Shown here one piece after another: positions 42,955-52,689 of a DNA stretch of 64,000 nucleotides (its first letter is position 1; each line of letters starts with the position of its first letter). Source of the DNA: Psychroserpens jangbogonensis (lineage in GTDB: Bacteria > Bacteroidota > Bacteroidia > Flavobacteriales > Flavobacteriaceae). Location: the NCBI RefSeq assembly GCF_000797465.1, contig NZ_JSWG01000001.1:1-64000 (forward strand), written 5' to 3'. The notes beneath the pieces were generated by a model. It made no database searches. It worked only from the letters and a program-made list of their open reading frames with translations, and was not told where the DNA came from. The translations under genes were made by a program, and so were the position numbers.

Positions 42955-44412
42955 TTATTGTTTTTCTTTTTTTAACCAATTACTTGTAAACTCACAATCT
43001 CTATAATCGCCATTAATCTTTATGTAAGTATCATTGATTTTTTCTTCTTGCCATTTAGCAATTTCTTGTATTTGTTTATCTTGAAGCGCTAAGTTTTTAA
43101 TTTTCAAGTAGTCTTTTGCAAAATTAGCTTCATGCTCATCAATTCTATCTGTAACAGTAAGGATCTTATATTTCAATGGATTTACTCTATCCTGATCTTG
43201 CAAAACTAGACTCATTTCGTTATCTTTTAAATCCTGAATTTGTCCGTATAATTCTGGATCCATTTTCGTCAATTCAAAATTAAAATCTTGAGTGTAAGGA
43301 TTGATTAACTGTCCACCATCATTTTTAGTTTCCTTTTCGTCACTAAACTCTTTTGCTGCTGCAGCAAATGTTAACTCTCCTGCTAAAATACGTTCTCTAA
43401 TCTCATTGATTTTATCCTTAGCTGCTGTTTTAGCTTCATCAGTAACCTTAGGTCTGAGCAATATATGTCTAACATCATATTCTTGACCTCTAATCTTTTC
43501 AAGTAAAACAATGTGGTATCCAAAATCAGATTCGAAAGGATCTGAAATTTCACCTTCTTGCATAGAGAAAGCTACATCTCTAAACTCTTTAACCATTCTA
43601 GGTCGCTTTTTATTCAGTGTATATTTACCTCCATCTTTTCGAGATGCAATATCATCAGAATAAAACACAGCCTTAGTTGTAAAGCTTGCTCCATTTTCGA
43701 TAACATCCGCTTTAAACCCTTTAAGTCTATCAATAACACTTTGCTTTTCAGCTTCATTTATTTCAGGAATAACAACAATTTGAGCTACTTTTAATTCAGT
43801 ACCAAAATCAGGACGTTCCTCTTCAGGAATGCCGTTAAAGTATTCTCTAACTTCTTCAGGAGTTACTTCAATCTCTGATACAATTTTACGTTGCATATCA
43901 GATGCTAACTTTGAGTTTTTGTTAATCTCAAACATTTCATCACGTAAGCTTTGTTCACTATCCTTATTATAAAATGCAAGTAATTCGTCCATCGTACCTC
44001 CTTTAGTTTCTAAGAAAGCATTTATTTGTTGTTCTATACTTGAGCGTATCTCTAATTCGTTAATTGAAATACTATCTTGAATGGCATGATGTGCATATAA
44101 TTTATCTTCAAGTAATTTACCAAACAATTGGCAGCGTGTAATGTCTGCTGTAGAAACACCTCTTGCTTGAAGCTGAATAAATTCTTTATCAATATCAGAA
44201 TCTAGAACAACATAATCACCAATTACTGCAGCCACACCATCGATCTTAATGCGATCGCTAGCCTTAACAGTATCCTTTTGTGTTTTAGATTCTACAACTT
44301 CGTCTTCAATAATCTCTTGTCCTACAACTATTTGCATACACAACGCTAAAGCTATGGTTATTGCAAGTTTGGTGTTATTTATAAATTTCAAATTGTTTAT
44401 TTTTAATAGCAT
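42955..44412 (-). CDS. SurA-like periplasmic peptidyl-prolyl isomerase
   Basis: 485 residues from the ATG at 44412; a TTG at 44391 giving MKFINNTKLAIT would be a tidier signal peptide, so the start is uncertain. SurA N-terminal region (IKIDGVAAVIGDYVVLDSDI, LLEDKLYAHHAIQDSI), then two parvulin domains (about 220-320 and 325-425; EVAQ.., YDVRHILLRPK and DGGKYTLN, FGYHIVLLE). It probably helps outer membrane proteins fold. Upstream overlap with the next SurA-like gene implies coupling. Confidence 0.9.
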   Translation of the reverse strand: MLLKINNLKFINNTKLAITIALALCMQIVVGQEIIEDEVVESKTQKDTVKASDRIKIDGVAAVIGDYVVLDSDIDKEFIQLQARGVSTADITRCQLFGKLLEDKLYAHHAIQDSISINELEIRSSIEQQINAFLETKGGTMDELLAFYNKDSEQSLRDEMFEINKNSKLASDMQRKIVSEIEVTPEEVREYFNGIPEEERPDFGTELKVAQIVVIPEINEAEKQSVIDRLKGFKADVIENGASFTTKAVFYSDDIASRKDGGKYTLNKKRPRMVKEFRDVAFSMQEGEISDPFESDFGYHIVLLEKIRGQEYDVRHILLRPKVTDEAKTAAKDKINEIRERILAGELTFAAAAKEFSDEKETKNDGGQLINPYTQDFNFELTKMDPELYGQIQDLKDNEMSLVLQDQDRVNPLKYKILTVTDRIDEHEANFAKDYLKIKNLALQDKQIQEIAKWQEEKINDTYIKINGDYRDCEFTSNWLKKEKQ

Positions 44413-45229
44413 CTTTGGTAATATCTGTTTCAAGCTTTTTAATAAGCTCTAGTTTTCTTTTATTGATTATAATCTGGTCAATGGTAGGTTTTACATAGTC
44501 TAAAGGTGCTGTATCGTTCTGAAATAAAACATCTTTAATTTGCACCAAATATAGGTCTAATGAATCTTTGAGTTGTATAAAATTAGATTTTTTTAACAGT
44601 TCTTTTTTATTTTCTGAATTTACCGTAGGAATTTTGTTTACAATCTGTGAAGTCTGTATCCATAAGGAATCATTTAGCGAATATGATTTAAATTGAACAG
44701 AAATAGAATCTAGATACTGTTTATCCTCATCATTAAATCTTTTAAATCTGTTTTTAATCTCGTCTTCATTAATAGCATTCTTAGGAATGGTAATATATCT
44801 AAACCTCACTAACTCCTCATTGAGTTTAAATGTTTCCTTATTAGCTTCATAAACCTCTTGTGCTTCTACATCACTGACCACAGTATCTATACTCCTTTTT
44901 ACCAATGCATCAAGATAGGCTTTTGTGAAGAGGTCCTTTTTATATTGATTCACGAGCTTTTCAAAATTCTCTTGTTTTTCTTCTGAAAGATTACGGTCTG
45001 CTCCATCAACGAGAAGTAATTGCGTAGCCCAACGATTGATAAATCCATTTACAATAAACGTACTGTCTTCTTCAGAAACACTATCAGCAACAAGATCTTT
45101 TATATCTTCTTCGTAAAGATAGGAATCGTTAACTCTTGCCACAGGAATTCCATCTTCAGCTGTCTTAAAAAAACTACAAGATGATAATCCAATGAAACCC
45201 AATATGAGTAGAAAATGTTTTTTCAACAA
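44375..45229 (-). CDS. SurA-like lipoprotein without isomerase domain
   Basis: 284 residues from a TTG start directly after the previous stop (45230). Lipoprotein signal (MLKKHFLLILGFIGLSSC). The helical region DGIPVARVNDSYLYEEDIKD matches the SurA N-terminal chaperone domain, but no parvulin active-site block was seen. It is flanked on both sides by parvulin proteins in one operon, so it likely takes part in the same outer-membrane protein folding pathway, as a holdase. Confidence 0.8.
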   Translation of the reverse strand: MLKKHFLLILGFIGLSSCSFFKTAEDGIPVARVNDSYLYEEDIKDLVADSVSEEDSTFIVNGFINRWATQLLLVDGADRNLSEEKQENFEKLVNQYKKDLFTKAYLDALVKRSIDTVVSDVEAQEVYEANKETFKLNEELVRFRYITIPKNAINEDEIKNRFKRFNDEDKQYLDSISVQFKSYSLNDSLWIQTSQIVNKIPTVNSENKKELLKKSNFIQLKDSLDLYLVQIKDVLFQNDTAPLDYVKPTIDQIIINKRKLELIKKLETDITKDAIKNKQFEIYK

Positions 45230-47170
45230 CTAGTTTAGTATTTGAGATTTTACCTTTTTAAGAACTTTCTTATTGACTTTTACAGAATAGCGTTCATTAA
45301 GCGATTTGATCCAATCCTTTTCAATTTGATTTTGGTAATCACTAACAACTCTTCCTCTACTTTCAGAAAGTGTTTTTATGCTTTTTGGCAATACAGAATC
45401 AACCAATATAACGTGGTATGCGTCGTTATGCTTGTATATTTCTGACGTCCCTTTTTTAAATTCAAAATCTTTTGGTAATGCCTGATTACCAAATTCGAAC
45501 ACATCTTTAGTTGATATAATATTTTGTGCTTCGTCTTGATTAAGTTCAGCCTCTATAGTTTCAATGGCAGTACCTTTATTTAATAGTTTGATGGCTTTAT
45601 TAATCATTTTTTCATTTGCAGAAGATAAGATTACGGCATCTACTCTATCTTCCCACATATAATCGTTTTTATGGTTTTCATAATAGGCATTCAAACCAAC
45701 AGAATCTTTAGATGCAGCATTCCATACTTGTTTTTCCATGAGGTCAAACAATAATAAACCATCTCTATATTCTTTTAAAACATGTGCGAAATCTTCATTT
45801 TCAAATTCCAAATTATCTTTATGATATTGAATTATCTGATTTTCTTTAAACTTATTGTAAACACCATTAACAAGAGCATTTGAGCTCATGCTTTTATTAG
45901 CATACTCGCGTTGCTTTTTAAATAGATGTTGAGCGAAATCACCATAGCTCATTGTTTTATTCTCAATTGTAATGAATGTTTTTTCTTGCTCTATATCTAC
46001 AGGAACAATCCAAGCTTGCTTAAAGAAATTGTCATTAATTATACTTGTAAAGTAAGATAATGCTTCTTTATTATCTGCTACCTTATACGTCTCATCTAAT
46101 TGCTTGGCTAAAGACGAATTAATAAGTTGCGAACGTGAATCACGTTTTACTTTGTTTTCAAATACTGCTTTGACTTCTTCGTAAGGCTGAATTCCTTTTT
46201 TGTCAATAAGTTTAACAATATGCCAACCAAAATCTGTTTTGAAAGGTTTTGAAACCTCATCCTTTTTATTAAGGCTGAACGCCATATCTTCAAATTCTTT
46301 TGAACCAAGTTGTCCTCCTGTAAATGGCGATAAAGCGCCACCTTTACTTGAAGAGCTTTTGTCATCTGAAAACTGTTTAGCTAAGGATTGAAACTTTTCT
46401 CCTTGTTGCAATTTCTTATAGATCTCTTTGATTCGAGTTTCAGGATTTAGTAAACTATCTTTTTGGTTTTTTGAAACCATAATATGAGCAACAGTCACTT
46501 CACCTAATGAAGGACGTTTCCCTGTAACACTAACAATGTGATAGCCGAAACGCGTTCTAAAAGGCATTGAAACTTCACCTACTTTGGTATTAAAAGCTAC
46601 TGTTTCAAAAGCATATACCATTTTAAATGCAGAGAAGAATCCTAAATCTTCCGCAAAAACCGTTTTACCATTATGCACTTCCTTTTGAACAGGAGTATAA
46701 CCTTCATTTATGATACGTTTACGCAATTCTAGTAATCGGTTGTATACTTGGGTTGTATCAGTCTCACTTTCTTCTATTCTAATTAAAACATGTGAAGCAC
46801 TGATATCCATAGTCGAACGATCATATGCTTCTTTTACTAAAGTTTCTGTCACTTTACTATCAGACATGAAATTTTTAGTCAATTGTGATTTATAATTAGA
46901 AAACTCTCTAATATATTTTGCGTCTTTATCTAGTTCTAAACGTTTTGCCTCTTTAACTTTTAATTGATAATTAATAAAAAGCTCAAGGTAAGCATCCACA
47001 TCTTTTTGCGATTCATCTTTTACCAAATCTAAATTCTTGTTATAAACTCTAACGAATTCTGAAGCCATAATAGACTCATCATCAACGGTAAACAAGACGT
47101 TTTTTTTATCAATCTGTGCAAAAACAGTAACTGATAAACAAAAGAAAATAGCAGTAATAAGTTGTTTCAT
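45230..47170 (-). CDS. Parvulin-type peptidyl-prolyl isomerase
   Basis: 646 residues with a signal peptide (MKQLITAIFFCLSVTVFA). Two parvulin domains: ISASHVLIRIEES...FGYHIVSVTG (about 122-220) and VTVAHIMVSK...SDDKSSSSKGG...FGWHIVKLID (about 225-325), then a long helical C-terminus. It is the first gene of a four-gene unit: parvulin, SurA-like lipoprotein, SurA-like isomerase and MoxR. Confidence 0.92.
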   Translation of the reverse strand: MKQLITAIFFCLSVTVFAQIDKKNVLFTVDDESIMASEFVRVYNKNLDLVKDESQKDVDAYLELFINYQLKVKEAKRLELDKDAKYIREFSNYKSQLTKNFMSDSKVTETLVKEAYDRSTMDISASHVLIRIEESETDTTQVYNRLLELRKRIINEGYTPVQKEVHNGKTVFAEDLGFFSAFKMVYAFETVAFNTKVGEVSMPFRTRFGYHIVSVTGKRPSLGEVTVAHIMVSKNQKDSLLNPETRIKEIYKKLQQGEKFQSLAKQFSDDKSSSSKGGALSPFTGGQLGSKEFEDMAFSLNKKDEVSKPFKTDFGWHIVKLIDKKGIQPYEEVKAVFENKVKRDSRSQLINSSLAKQLDETYKVADNKEALSYFTSIINDNFFKQAWIVPVDIEQEKTFITIENKTMSYGDFAQHLFKKQREYANKSMSSNALVNGVYNKFKENQIIQYHKDNLEFENEDFAHVLKEYRDGLLLFDLMEKQVWNAASKDSVGLNAYYENHKNDYMWEDRVDAVILSSANEKMINKAIKLLNKGTAIETIEAELNQDEAQNIISTKDVFEFGNQALPKDFEFKKGTSEIYKHNDAYHVILVDSVLPKSIKTLSESRGRVVSDYQNQIEKDWIKSLNERYSVKVNKKVLKKVKSQILN

Positions 47171-47425
47171 TGTTTTGTAATTATGAATTAAATAAATAAT
47201 ACGATTGTGTCAAACTTCAGCAAAAATAATACAATTCACACATTTAACAAGATGCTTTTTTTAAACGTACTAATATTCTTTTTAGTATTTAATGAAAAGT
47301 CTGTTATTTAAGGCTTTATTAACTAGTTAAATATCAAGTTATCAACACGAAAACGATATAGTTCTATCGCAAAATTTCAAATCATTTGTTTATTCTTATT
47401 TTTGATTGAAACCAAAAAATTATAT

Positions 47426-48325
47426 ATGATGAAAAATTACTTTTCAATTTTATTTAGTCTTGCCATTTGTCTATCGTTTGCGCAAACTACATATAATGGC
47501 AATGGAAACACAGGTTTTGGAGGTGTTATTGGACCAGGATCAATGATAATTGATGACGATGGAACAACAATTACTTTTGAAGTTACAAGAGGGCCTGGAG
47601 AATTTTTTGATGCCTTAGTTATTTATTTAGACACCTCTACAGGAGGACGAACTTCTATTGATGCTGATCTAAATGATCAAGGTGACCCTTTGAGAAGAGC
47701 CATTTCAAGTGCTGGAGATAATGCTTCAGTATTAAGCTTTCCTGCTGGATTTGAACCTGATTATGCTATGGCAGTCGAAACAGGTTTTGGTGGTTTATGG
47801 TCAATTCCTGCTTCTGGTGTTATTGGAGATAATGACTTGCCTTTTGTCACCTCATTAGAGTCATCGTTAATCTTGTCAAGTGATGCCACATTTACTCTTG
47901 AAGTAGACTGGACAGAATTAGGATTAACCTCTTTAGACGGATTTAGATTTATTGGCATCTATCTAAATGCTACTAATGGTTTCACATCTGATGAAGCTTT
48001 TGGTTCTGATGTTGCAGGAGGAAACATTGGAGGATCAGACTTTGCTTTTACTTCAAGTTTTGAATACGGAAACACTTTGAGTATTCAAGAGTTTAACTCA
48101 GAAGTAACTGCAGAAATAGTTAACAATTCATTAATTGTAAATAATTACATTGGAGACTTAAACGTAAATGTATTTGATGTTTTAGGAAAAGCTATTAAAT
48201 CAATAAACACGGTTAGTGATTCAAAGAGTTTTAGTACGTTATTAGATTTAAGCAAAAATCAATTGTATTTTATACGTGTTGAAGGTGTAAATTTCACCAA
48301 AACACTAAAGGTTATATTACGATAA
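47426..48325 (+). CDS. T9SS type A sorted secreted protein
   Basis: 299 residues from the ATG at 47426. Signal peptide (MKNYFSILFSLAICLSFAQ), a single domain rich in Gly/Asp/Ser (about 25-215), and a C-terminal type A T9SS sorting domain of about 75 residues (IVNNSLIVNNYIGDLNVNVF, then NQLYFIRVEG...KTLKVILR). The domain is exported by the type IX system and cut or anchored on the cell surface. The N-terminal domain was not recognised. A TATTTTTG box lies at 47397-47404. Confidence 0.85.
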   Translation: MMKNYFSILFSLAICLSFAQTTYNGNGNTGFGGVIGPGSMIIDDDGTTITFEVTRGPGEFFDALVIYLDTSTGGRTSIDADLNDQGDPLRRAISSAGDNASVLSFPAGFEPDYAMAVETGFGGLWSIPASGVIGDNDLPFVTSLESSLILSSDATFTLEVDWTELGLTSLDGFRFIGIYLNATNGFTSDEAFGSDVAGGNIGGSDFAFTSSFEYGNTLSIQEFNSEVTAEIVNNSLIVNNYIGDLNVNVFDVLGKAIKSINTVSDSKSFSTLLDLSKNQLYFIRVEGVNFTKTLKVILR

Positions 48326-48349
48326 ACCGATTTTAAACACCAATAAACT

Positions 48350-48386
48350 AAAACAGCGATTGAAAGTACTCAATCGCTGTTTTTAT
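48350..48386 (+). terminator. Terminator of the T9SS type A gene
   Basis: 12-bp perfect stem AACAGCGATTGA (48352-48363) and TCAATCGCTGTT (48370-48381) with a six-base loop and trailing T-run. Confidence 0.9.
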
Positions 48387-48433
48387 TATAAAAAAAGACA
48401 GTATATTTATTGCAACAAAATTCATCCCTCGTA

Positions 48434-48889
48434 ATGCTTTACACTACAGAAATTATAGTTAAAGTCCCTCTTGATGCATTTATTAAAAAAATGGATAACA
48501 TCGATAACATGAAACATTGGCAAAGAGGACTTCAATCTACCGAACATATTTCGGGTAATCCCGGAGATCTAGGATCAAAAATAAAACTCAATTATAAGTA
48601 TGATAAACGTGACATGGAAATTATAGAAACAATTACCAAAAGTAATTTCCCTCATGAGTTTCATGCCACTTATAGTGCTACAGGAATGAATAATATTCAA
48701 AAAAATTATTTTTCTGAAACTGCAGATGACTTTACTAAATGGACTTCAGTAAATCATTTTATTCCTCTAAGCTTCTCCATGAGAGTTATGCTTTTTCTAA
48801 TGCCAAAAGCCTTTAAAAAACAGTCAAACAAATACATGCAGGATTTTAAAAATTTTGCTGAAAATGGGACTTCTATAGCCAATGCGTAA
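48434..48889 (+). CDS. SRPBCC-family protein
   Basis: 151 residues starting MLYTTEIIVKVPLDAFIKKM, a START/Bet v 1-like lipid-binding or coenzyme-type fold judged from its N-terminal strand-helix pattern and polyketide cyclase-like order. The TTG at 48410 is rejected in favour of the ATG at 48434. Ligand unknown. Its end overlaps the next gene by eight bases. Confidence 0.75.
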   Translation: MLYTTEIIVKVPLDAFIKKMDNIDNMKHWQRGLQSTEHISGNPGDLGSKIKLNYKYDKRDMEIIETITKSNFPHEFHATYSATGMNNIQKNYFSETADDFTKWTSVNHFIPLSFSMRVMLFLMPKAFKKQSNKYMQDFKNFAENGTSIANA

Positions 48890-49118
48890 ACTCAAACTTA
48901 TCTGGGACTTTCGTGGACCTAACGCATTAAAAACTGCAGAGCACCACACCATTCATTTAAAAGAATATATTGCAATTCAAAAATTAAGCGTTAACATTAC
49001 TGGTTTTAATGCCTTGAGTGATATGCATGCCATTGCATTTATGGTTGTAGATGAACAAGACATGAAACCCATTAGAGACGCATTAAAACCTCATCGAGGA
49101 CAAGTATACCAAGACTAA
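48882..49118 (+). CDS. Small conserved-looking protein
   Basis: Unrecognised, 78 residues, MRKLKLIWDFRGPNALKTAE onward. The mix suggests a small alpha/beta (ferredoxin-like) fold with several His (EHHTIHLKEY). The gene overlaps the SRPBCC gene by eight bases and precedes the M1 peptidase gene by 18 bases, so it belongs to that run. No function can be assigned. Confidence 0.65.
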   Translation: MRKLKLIWDFRGPNALKTAEHHTIHLKEYIAIQKLSVNITGFNALSDMHAIAFMVVDEQDMKPIRDALKPHRGQVYQD

Positions 49119-49136
49119 TTTAACATTTATTATATA

Positions 49137-50990
49137 ATGAATATCACAAAACATATTGCGCTTTTCACACTTTTACTAATGGTTTTCAGTTGCCAAACGG
49201 AAACTAAAGAAGAAAAACAAACCGCAAGTTATGCTGAAGAATTGCATTCATTTGCAAGACCTAACACCTCTGCAATCAAGCATTTAAACTTAGATATAGA
49301 TGTCGACTTTGAAACTGAAATCATTAGCGGAATAGCAACTTACACCATAGAAAACAATAATGCTACAGAAATCATTTTGGATACTAAATTTTTAGTTATC
49401 GATAATGTAGAAGCTGATGGAAAAACAACAACTTTTAAACTTGGTGAATTTGATGAGCTGTTAGGGCAACCTCTAACTATAGATATTAAAAACTCAACCA
49501 AAACAATAACGGTTACTTACAAAACAACCGAAAAAACTGAAGCTTTACAATGGCTAACTCCACAACAAACAGCCGATAAGGCCCATCCTTTTTTATTCAC
49601 TCAAGGACAAGCTATTTTAACTAGAACATGGATTCCTATTCAAGATAGCCCACAAATTCGTATCACTTATGATGCAACAGTAAAAGTCCCAAAGGAATTA
49701 ATGGCTGTAATGAGTGCTGAAAATCCGAAAACAAAATCTGCTAACGGAGAGTATTCATTTAAAATGAAACAACCAATTTCGCCTTATTTAATAGCACTTG
49801 CTGTAGGAGATATTGAATATAAAGCGGTAAGTAATCGCACAGGAGTTTATGCAGAAAAATCAATGGTAGATAAAGCACAATTCGAATTTTCAGATATGGA
49901 AAAGATGGTTGTTGCTGCCGAAAACCTATATGGTGATTACGATTGGGATCAATTTGATGTCATTGTCTTACCGCCTAGTTTTCCCTTTGGAGGCATGGAA
50001 AATCCACGTTTAACTTTTGCTACACCAACAGTTATTGCTGGTGATAAAAGTTTAACCTCTTTAATTGCTCACGAATTAGCACATTCGTGGTCTGGAAACC
50101 TAGTAACCAATGCCACATGGAATGATTTCTGGCTAAATGAAGGTTTTACAGTATACTTTGAAATACGAATCATGGAAGCTGTTTACGGAAAAGACCGGGC
50201 AAATATGATTGCTTTGATTGGCAGACAAGATTTAGACGATGAAATTGAAAACCTTAAAAAGGAACCTAATAGAACAAAACTGAAACTAAACCTTAAAGGT
50301 AAAAACCCTGATGATGGCATGAACAGTATTGCTTATGACAAAGGCTACTTGTTTTTACGAACTCTGGAAGAAACTGTAGGACGCGAAAAATTTGATGTAT
50401 TCTTAAAAAACTATTTTAAAACGCATGCATTTTCTACGATCACAACTGAAAAGTTTCTAAACTATTTAAATGCAAATCTTTTAGAACCAAATAACATCAC
50501 ATTTAATACTGAAGAATGGATTTTTCAACCAGGAATACCTTCTAACCAAGCTATAATTGCTTCAGATAAGTTTGCAAACGCTGAGAAAACCTTAAATCAT
50601 TTTTTAAAGAGTGATACTATTGATGCGTCTCTAACAATTGATTGGACAACTCTAGAATGGGTTCACTTTATTAGAAATTTCCCAAAAACGATGACAGCTA
50701 AAGATGTATCTCGTTTTGATGAAGCTTTTAACTTGTCTAATGCCACAAATTCACATATTGCTATGGTTTGGTTTGAACAAGCCATTAACTTAGATTATCA
50801 TGGTAATAATGTAGATCAAAACATTGAAGACTTTTTAATTAGAGTTGGTAGACGTTGGTATGTGGAAACACTATTTAAGGCATTCGAAAAGAATGGTAAA
50901 ACGGAAGAGGCTTTGGCTATCTATAAGAAATCAAGAGCAAACTACCATTCGGTAACAGCCAATACTATTGATAAGTTATTAGGACTATAG
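49137..50990 (+). CDS. M1-family aminopeptidase lipoprotein
   Basis: 617 residues. Lipoprotein signal with Cys in LMVFSCQTE. The exopeptidase motif FGGMENPRL precedes the zinc site HELAH (H312, E313, H316) with the third ligand E335 in WLNEGFT. The N-terminal beta domain and a C-terminal HEAT-like region of leukotriene A4 hydrolase type complete it. It removes N-terminal residues from peptides in the periplasm. Confidence 0.93.
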   Translation: MNITKHIALFTLLLMVFSCQTETKEEKQTASYAEELHSFARPNTSAIKHLNLDIDVDFETEIISGIATYTIENNNATEIILDTKFLVIDNVEADGKTTTFKLGEFDELLGQPLTIDIKNSTKTITVTYKTTEKTEALQWLTPQQTADKAHPFLFTQGQAILTRTWIPIQDSPQIRITYDATVKVPKELMAVMSAENPKTKSANGEYSFKMKQPISPYLIALAVGDIEYKAVSNRTGVYAEKSMVDKAQFEFSDMEKMVVAAENLYGDYDWDQFDVIVLPPSFPFGGMENPRLTFATPTVIAGDKSLTSLIAHELAHSWSGNLVTNATWNDFWLNEGFTVYFEIRIMEAVYGKDRANMIALIGRQDLDDEIENLKKEPNRTKLKLNLKGKNPDDGMNSIAYDKGYLFLRTLEETVGREKFDVFLKNYFKTHAFSTITTEKFLNYLNANLLEPNNITFNTEEWIFQPGIPSNQAIIASDKFANAEKTLNHFLKSDTIDASLTIDWTTLEWVHFIRNFPKTMTAKDVSRFDEAFNLSNATNSHIAMVWFEQAINLDYHGNNVDQNIEDFLIRVGRRWYVETLFKAFEKNGKTEEALAIYKKSRANYHSVTANTIDKLLGL

Positions 50991-51028
50991 AGTTGCCAAA
51001 AACTAAAACTTTGTTCAATTATGAAGAT

Positions 51029-52096
51029 TCAAATATTGGTAAGTACCCAAAGCTCTACTTCTTCTGAAGAACGCCAATGTTGATCTCGTTTTGTTTTACT
51101 TGAAGCTGCTTTCACTGATTTTTTAAAACATCTTTCTAATTGAAACCTGTTTCCTTCAGCTAATTCTTTTTCTATAGGATGTTCTGGAGTCACATTGGTT
51201 ATTTGGGCCAAATTCGAGAAGATGAGTACTAGTTTTCCTTCAGGTAAGAGTCTTTTTTTAGCCTCAGCAAAAAAATCTGGAAATAAAGTCTTATTGTAAT
51301 AAATGGCATCATCAATACTGCTCAAATTATGAGTCTCTGGCAGCCAAGGCGGATTAAACACAATCAATTCGGTCTGCATTTCCCACTTACCAAATAGATG
51401 TCCTAAATTAAGTTCAATCTTTCGAGCTAGCTTAGTTGTACCCATAAACTCTATCAAGCCAACAATTGCATTGGGATTTATATCAGTCGCATATACCTTT
51501 TGGAAATTATGTTGTATCATTTGAAAGGACAATACACCGCAGCCTATTCCTATTTCTATAGCCGTTTTCTTTAAACCTTTATAATGCTTTAACCAATTAT
51601 CAAAAAGCACTAAATGCTCAAAACGAGTAGGAAAGTATGTTCCGTAGTAAGGATGAATTTTGTTGCGAAGTACAGGTATAGAGATTCCGTTTTGGTACCA
51701 TTGCCAAGCACTATTCAATCCTTGTATTTGAGGAAAAGTCAATAAGAAATGTTTGTTTTCTGGGTAAAGTTTTTCTAACCAGCCAATGCTAGGAGATTTC
51801 TTTGTACATAATTTATGATCAACAATTTCTAATAAAACTAGATTTGAAAGTTTATAATATTCTGAGCGATACTTTTGTTGCTCCTGAAAAGATTTATTAG
51901 GTAATTTTAGTTTTAGATATTTGTGTAAATCCTCAAGAAGGGATAATCCGTCATTATAAAAATCCTTGATTAGTATGGATTCACCTTTTTTTAAGGCCTC
52001 TATAATAGGTCTAACCTCTGTTCCATGAGTGAAAGATTTTAATTTTTTGTCAAATGCAATAGGTTCTGGTTTGTTTACTTCTATATCAGTAATCAT
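51029..52096 (-). CDS. HemK-like class I methyltransferase
   Basis: 355 residues. SAM-binding motif IEIGIGCGVLSFQMI, acidic loop YATDINPNAIVG and catalytic-site motif NPPWLPET, where Trp replaces the Tyr of NPPY. The C-terminal half resembles N5-glutamine or DNA/RNA adenine-type methyltransferases, and the N-terminal half is helical. The target is unknown. A direct repeat GGTAGGTTTCC / GGTAGGTAAACC (from 52097) lies right before the start. Confidence 0.8.
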   Translation of the reverse strand: MITDIEVNKPEPIAFDKKLKSFTHGTEVRPIIEALKKGESILIKDFYNDGLSLLEDLHKYLKLKLPNKSFQEQQKYRSEYYKLSNLVLLEIVDHKLCTKKSPSIGWLEKLYPENKHFLLTFPQIQGLNSAWQWYQNGISIPVLRNKIHPYYGTYFPTRFEHLVLFDNWLKHYKGLKKTAIEIGIGCGVLSFQMIQHNFQKVYATDINPNAIVGLIEFMGTTKLARKIELNLGHLFGKWEMQTELIVFNPPWLPETHNLSSIDDAIYYNKTLFPDFFAEAKKRLLPEGKLVLIFSNLAQITNVTPEHPIEKELAEGNRFQLERCFKKSVKAASSKTKRDQHWRSSEEVELWVLTNI

Positions 52097-52296
52097 TGGT
52101 AGGTTTCCTTTTTTGATAAGGTAGGTAAACCTATTTGCCTATTACTATTATCCTTGTATTATTATTCAAGTAACATTGACAACAACATTTATAGTAAATT
52201 ACTCTTTCTCTGTTTATTTATAAAATTCAAAGGTTTTACTTCTGGTTCATTTTCTTTCATTAACTTAGTAATCTTAGATTTAAATCCTATACAATT

Positions 52297-52677
52297 TTGA
52301 AAACCATTATAAATACACCAAAAGCTCCTGCTCCAATTGGTCCATATAATCAAGCTGTTTTAACGGGAAACACCTTATATACTTCTGGTCAAATTGCATT
52401 GAATGTAGACACGGGAGAACTGGTAATGGATTCTATTCAAGCTGAGACTAAACAGGTGATGGAAAACCTAAAAGCCGTCTTAGAAGTTGCCGAAATGACT
52501 TTTAACAATGTGATTAAAACGTCAATATTTATTAGTGATATGCATAACTTTTCTCAAATAAACGAAGTGTATGCTCTATATTTTGATGCTGACTCTGCTC
52601 CTGCTCGTGAAACAGTGGAAGTCGCCAATTTACCAAAGTTTGTTAATGTTGAAATTAGCATGATTGCTGTAAAGTAA
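52297..52677 (+). CDS. ridA: RidA family enamine/imine deaminase
   Basis: 126 residues with TTG start. The sequence opens KTIINTPKAPAPIGPYNQAV, the family's standard opening, and ends with APARETVEVANLPKFVNVEI, including the active-site Arg. RidA hydrolyses reactive 2-aminoacrylate to pyruvate and ammonia. It stands 12 bases before the TIGR02757-like gene. Confidence 0.94.
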   Translation: MKTIINTPKAPAPIGPYNQAVLTGNTLYTSGQIALNVDTGELVMDSIQAETKQVMENLKAVLEVAEMTFNNVIKTSIFISDMHNFSQINEVYALYFDADSAPARETVEVANLPKFVNVEISMIAVK

Positions 52678-52689
52678 CTCAACCTTATT

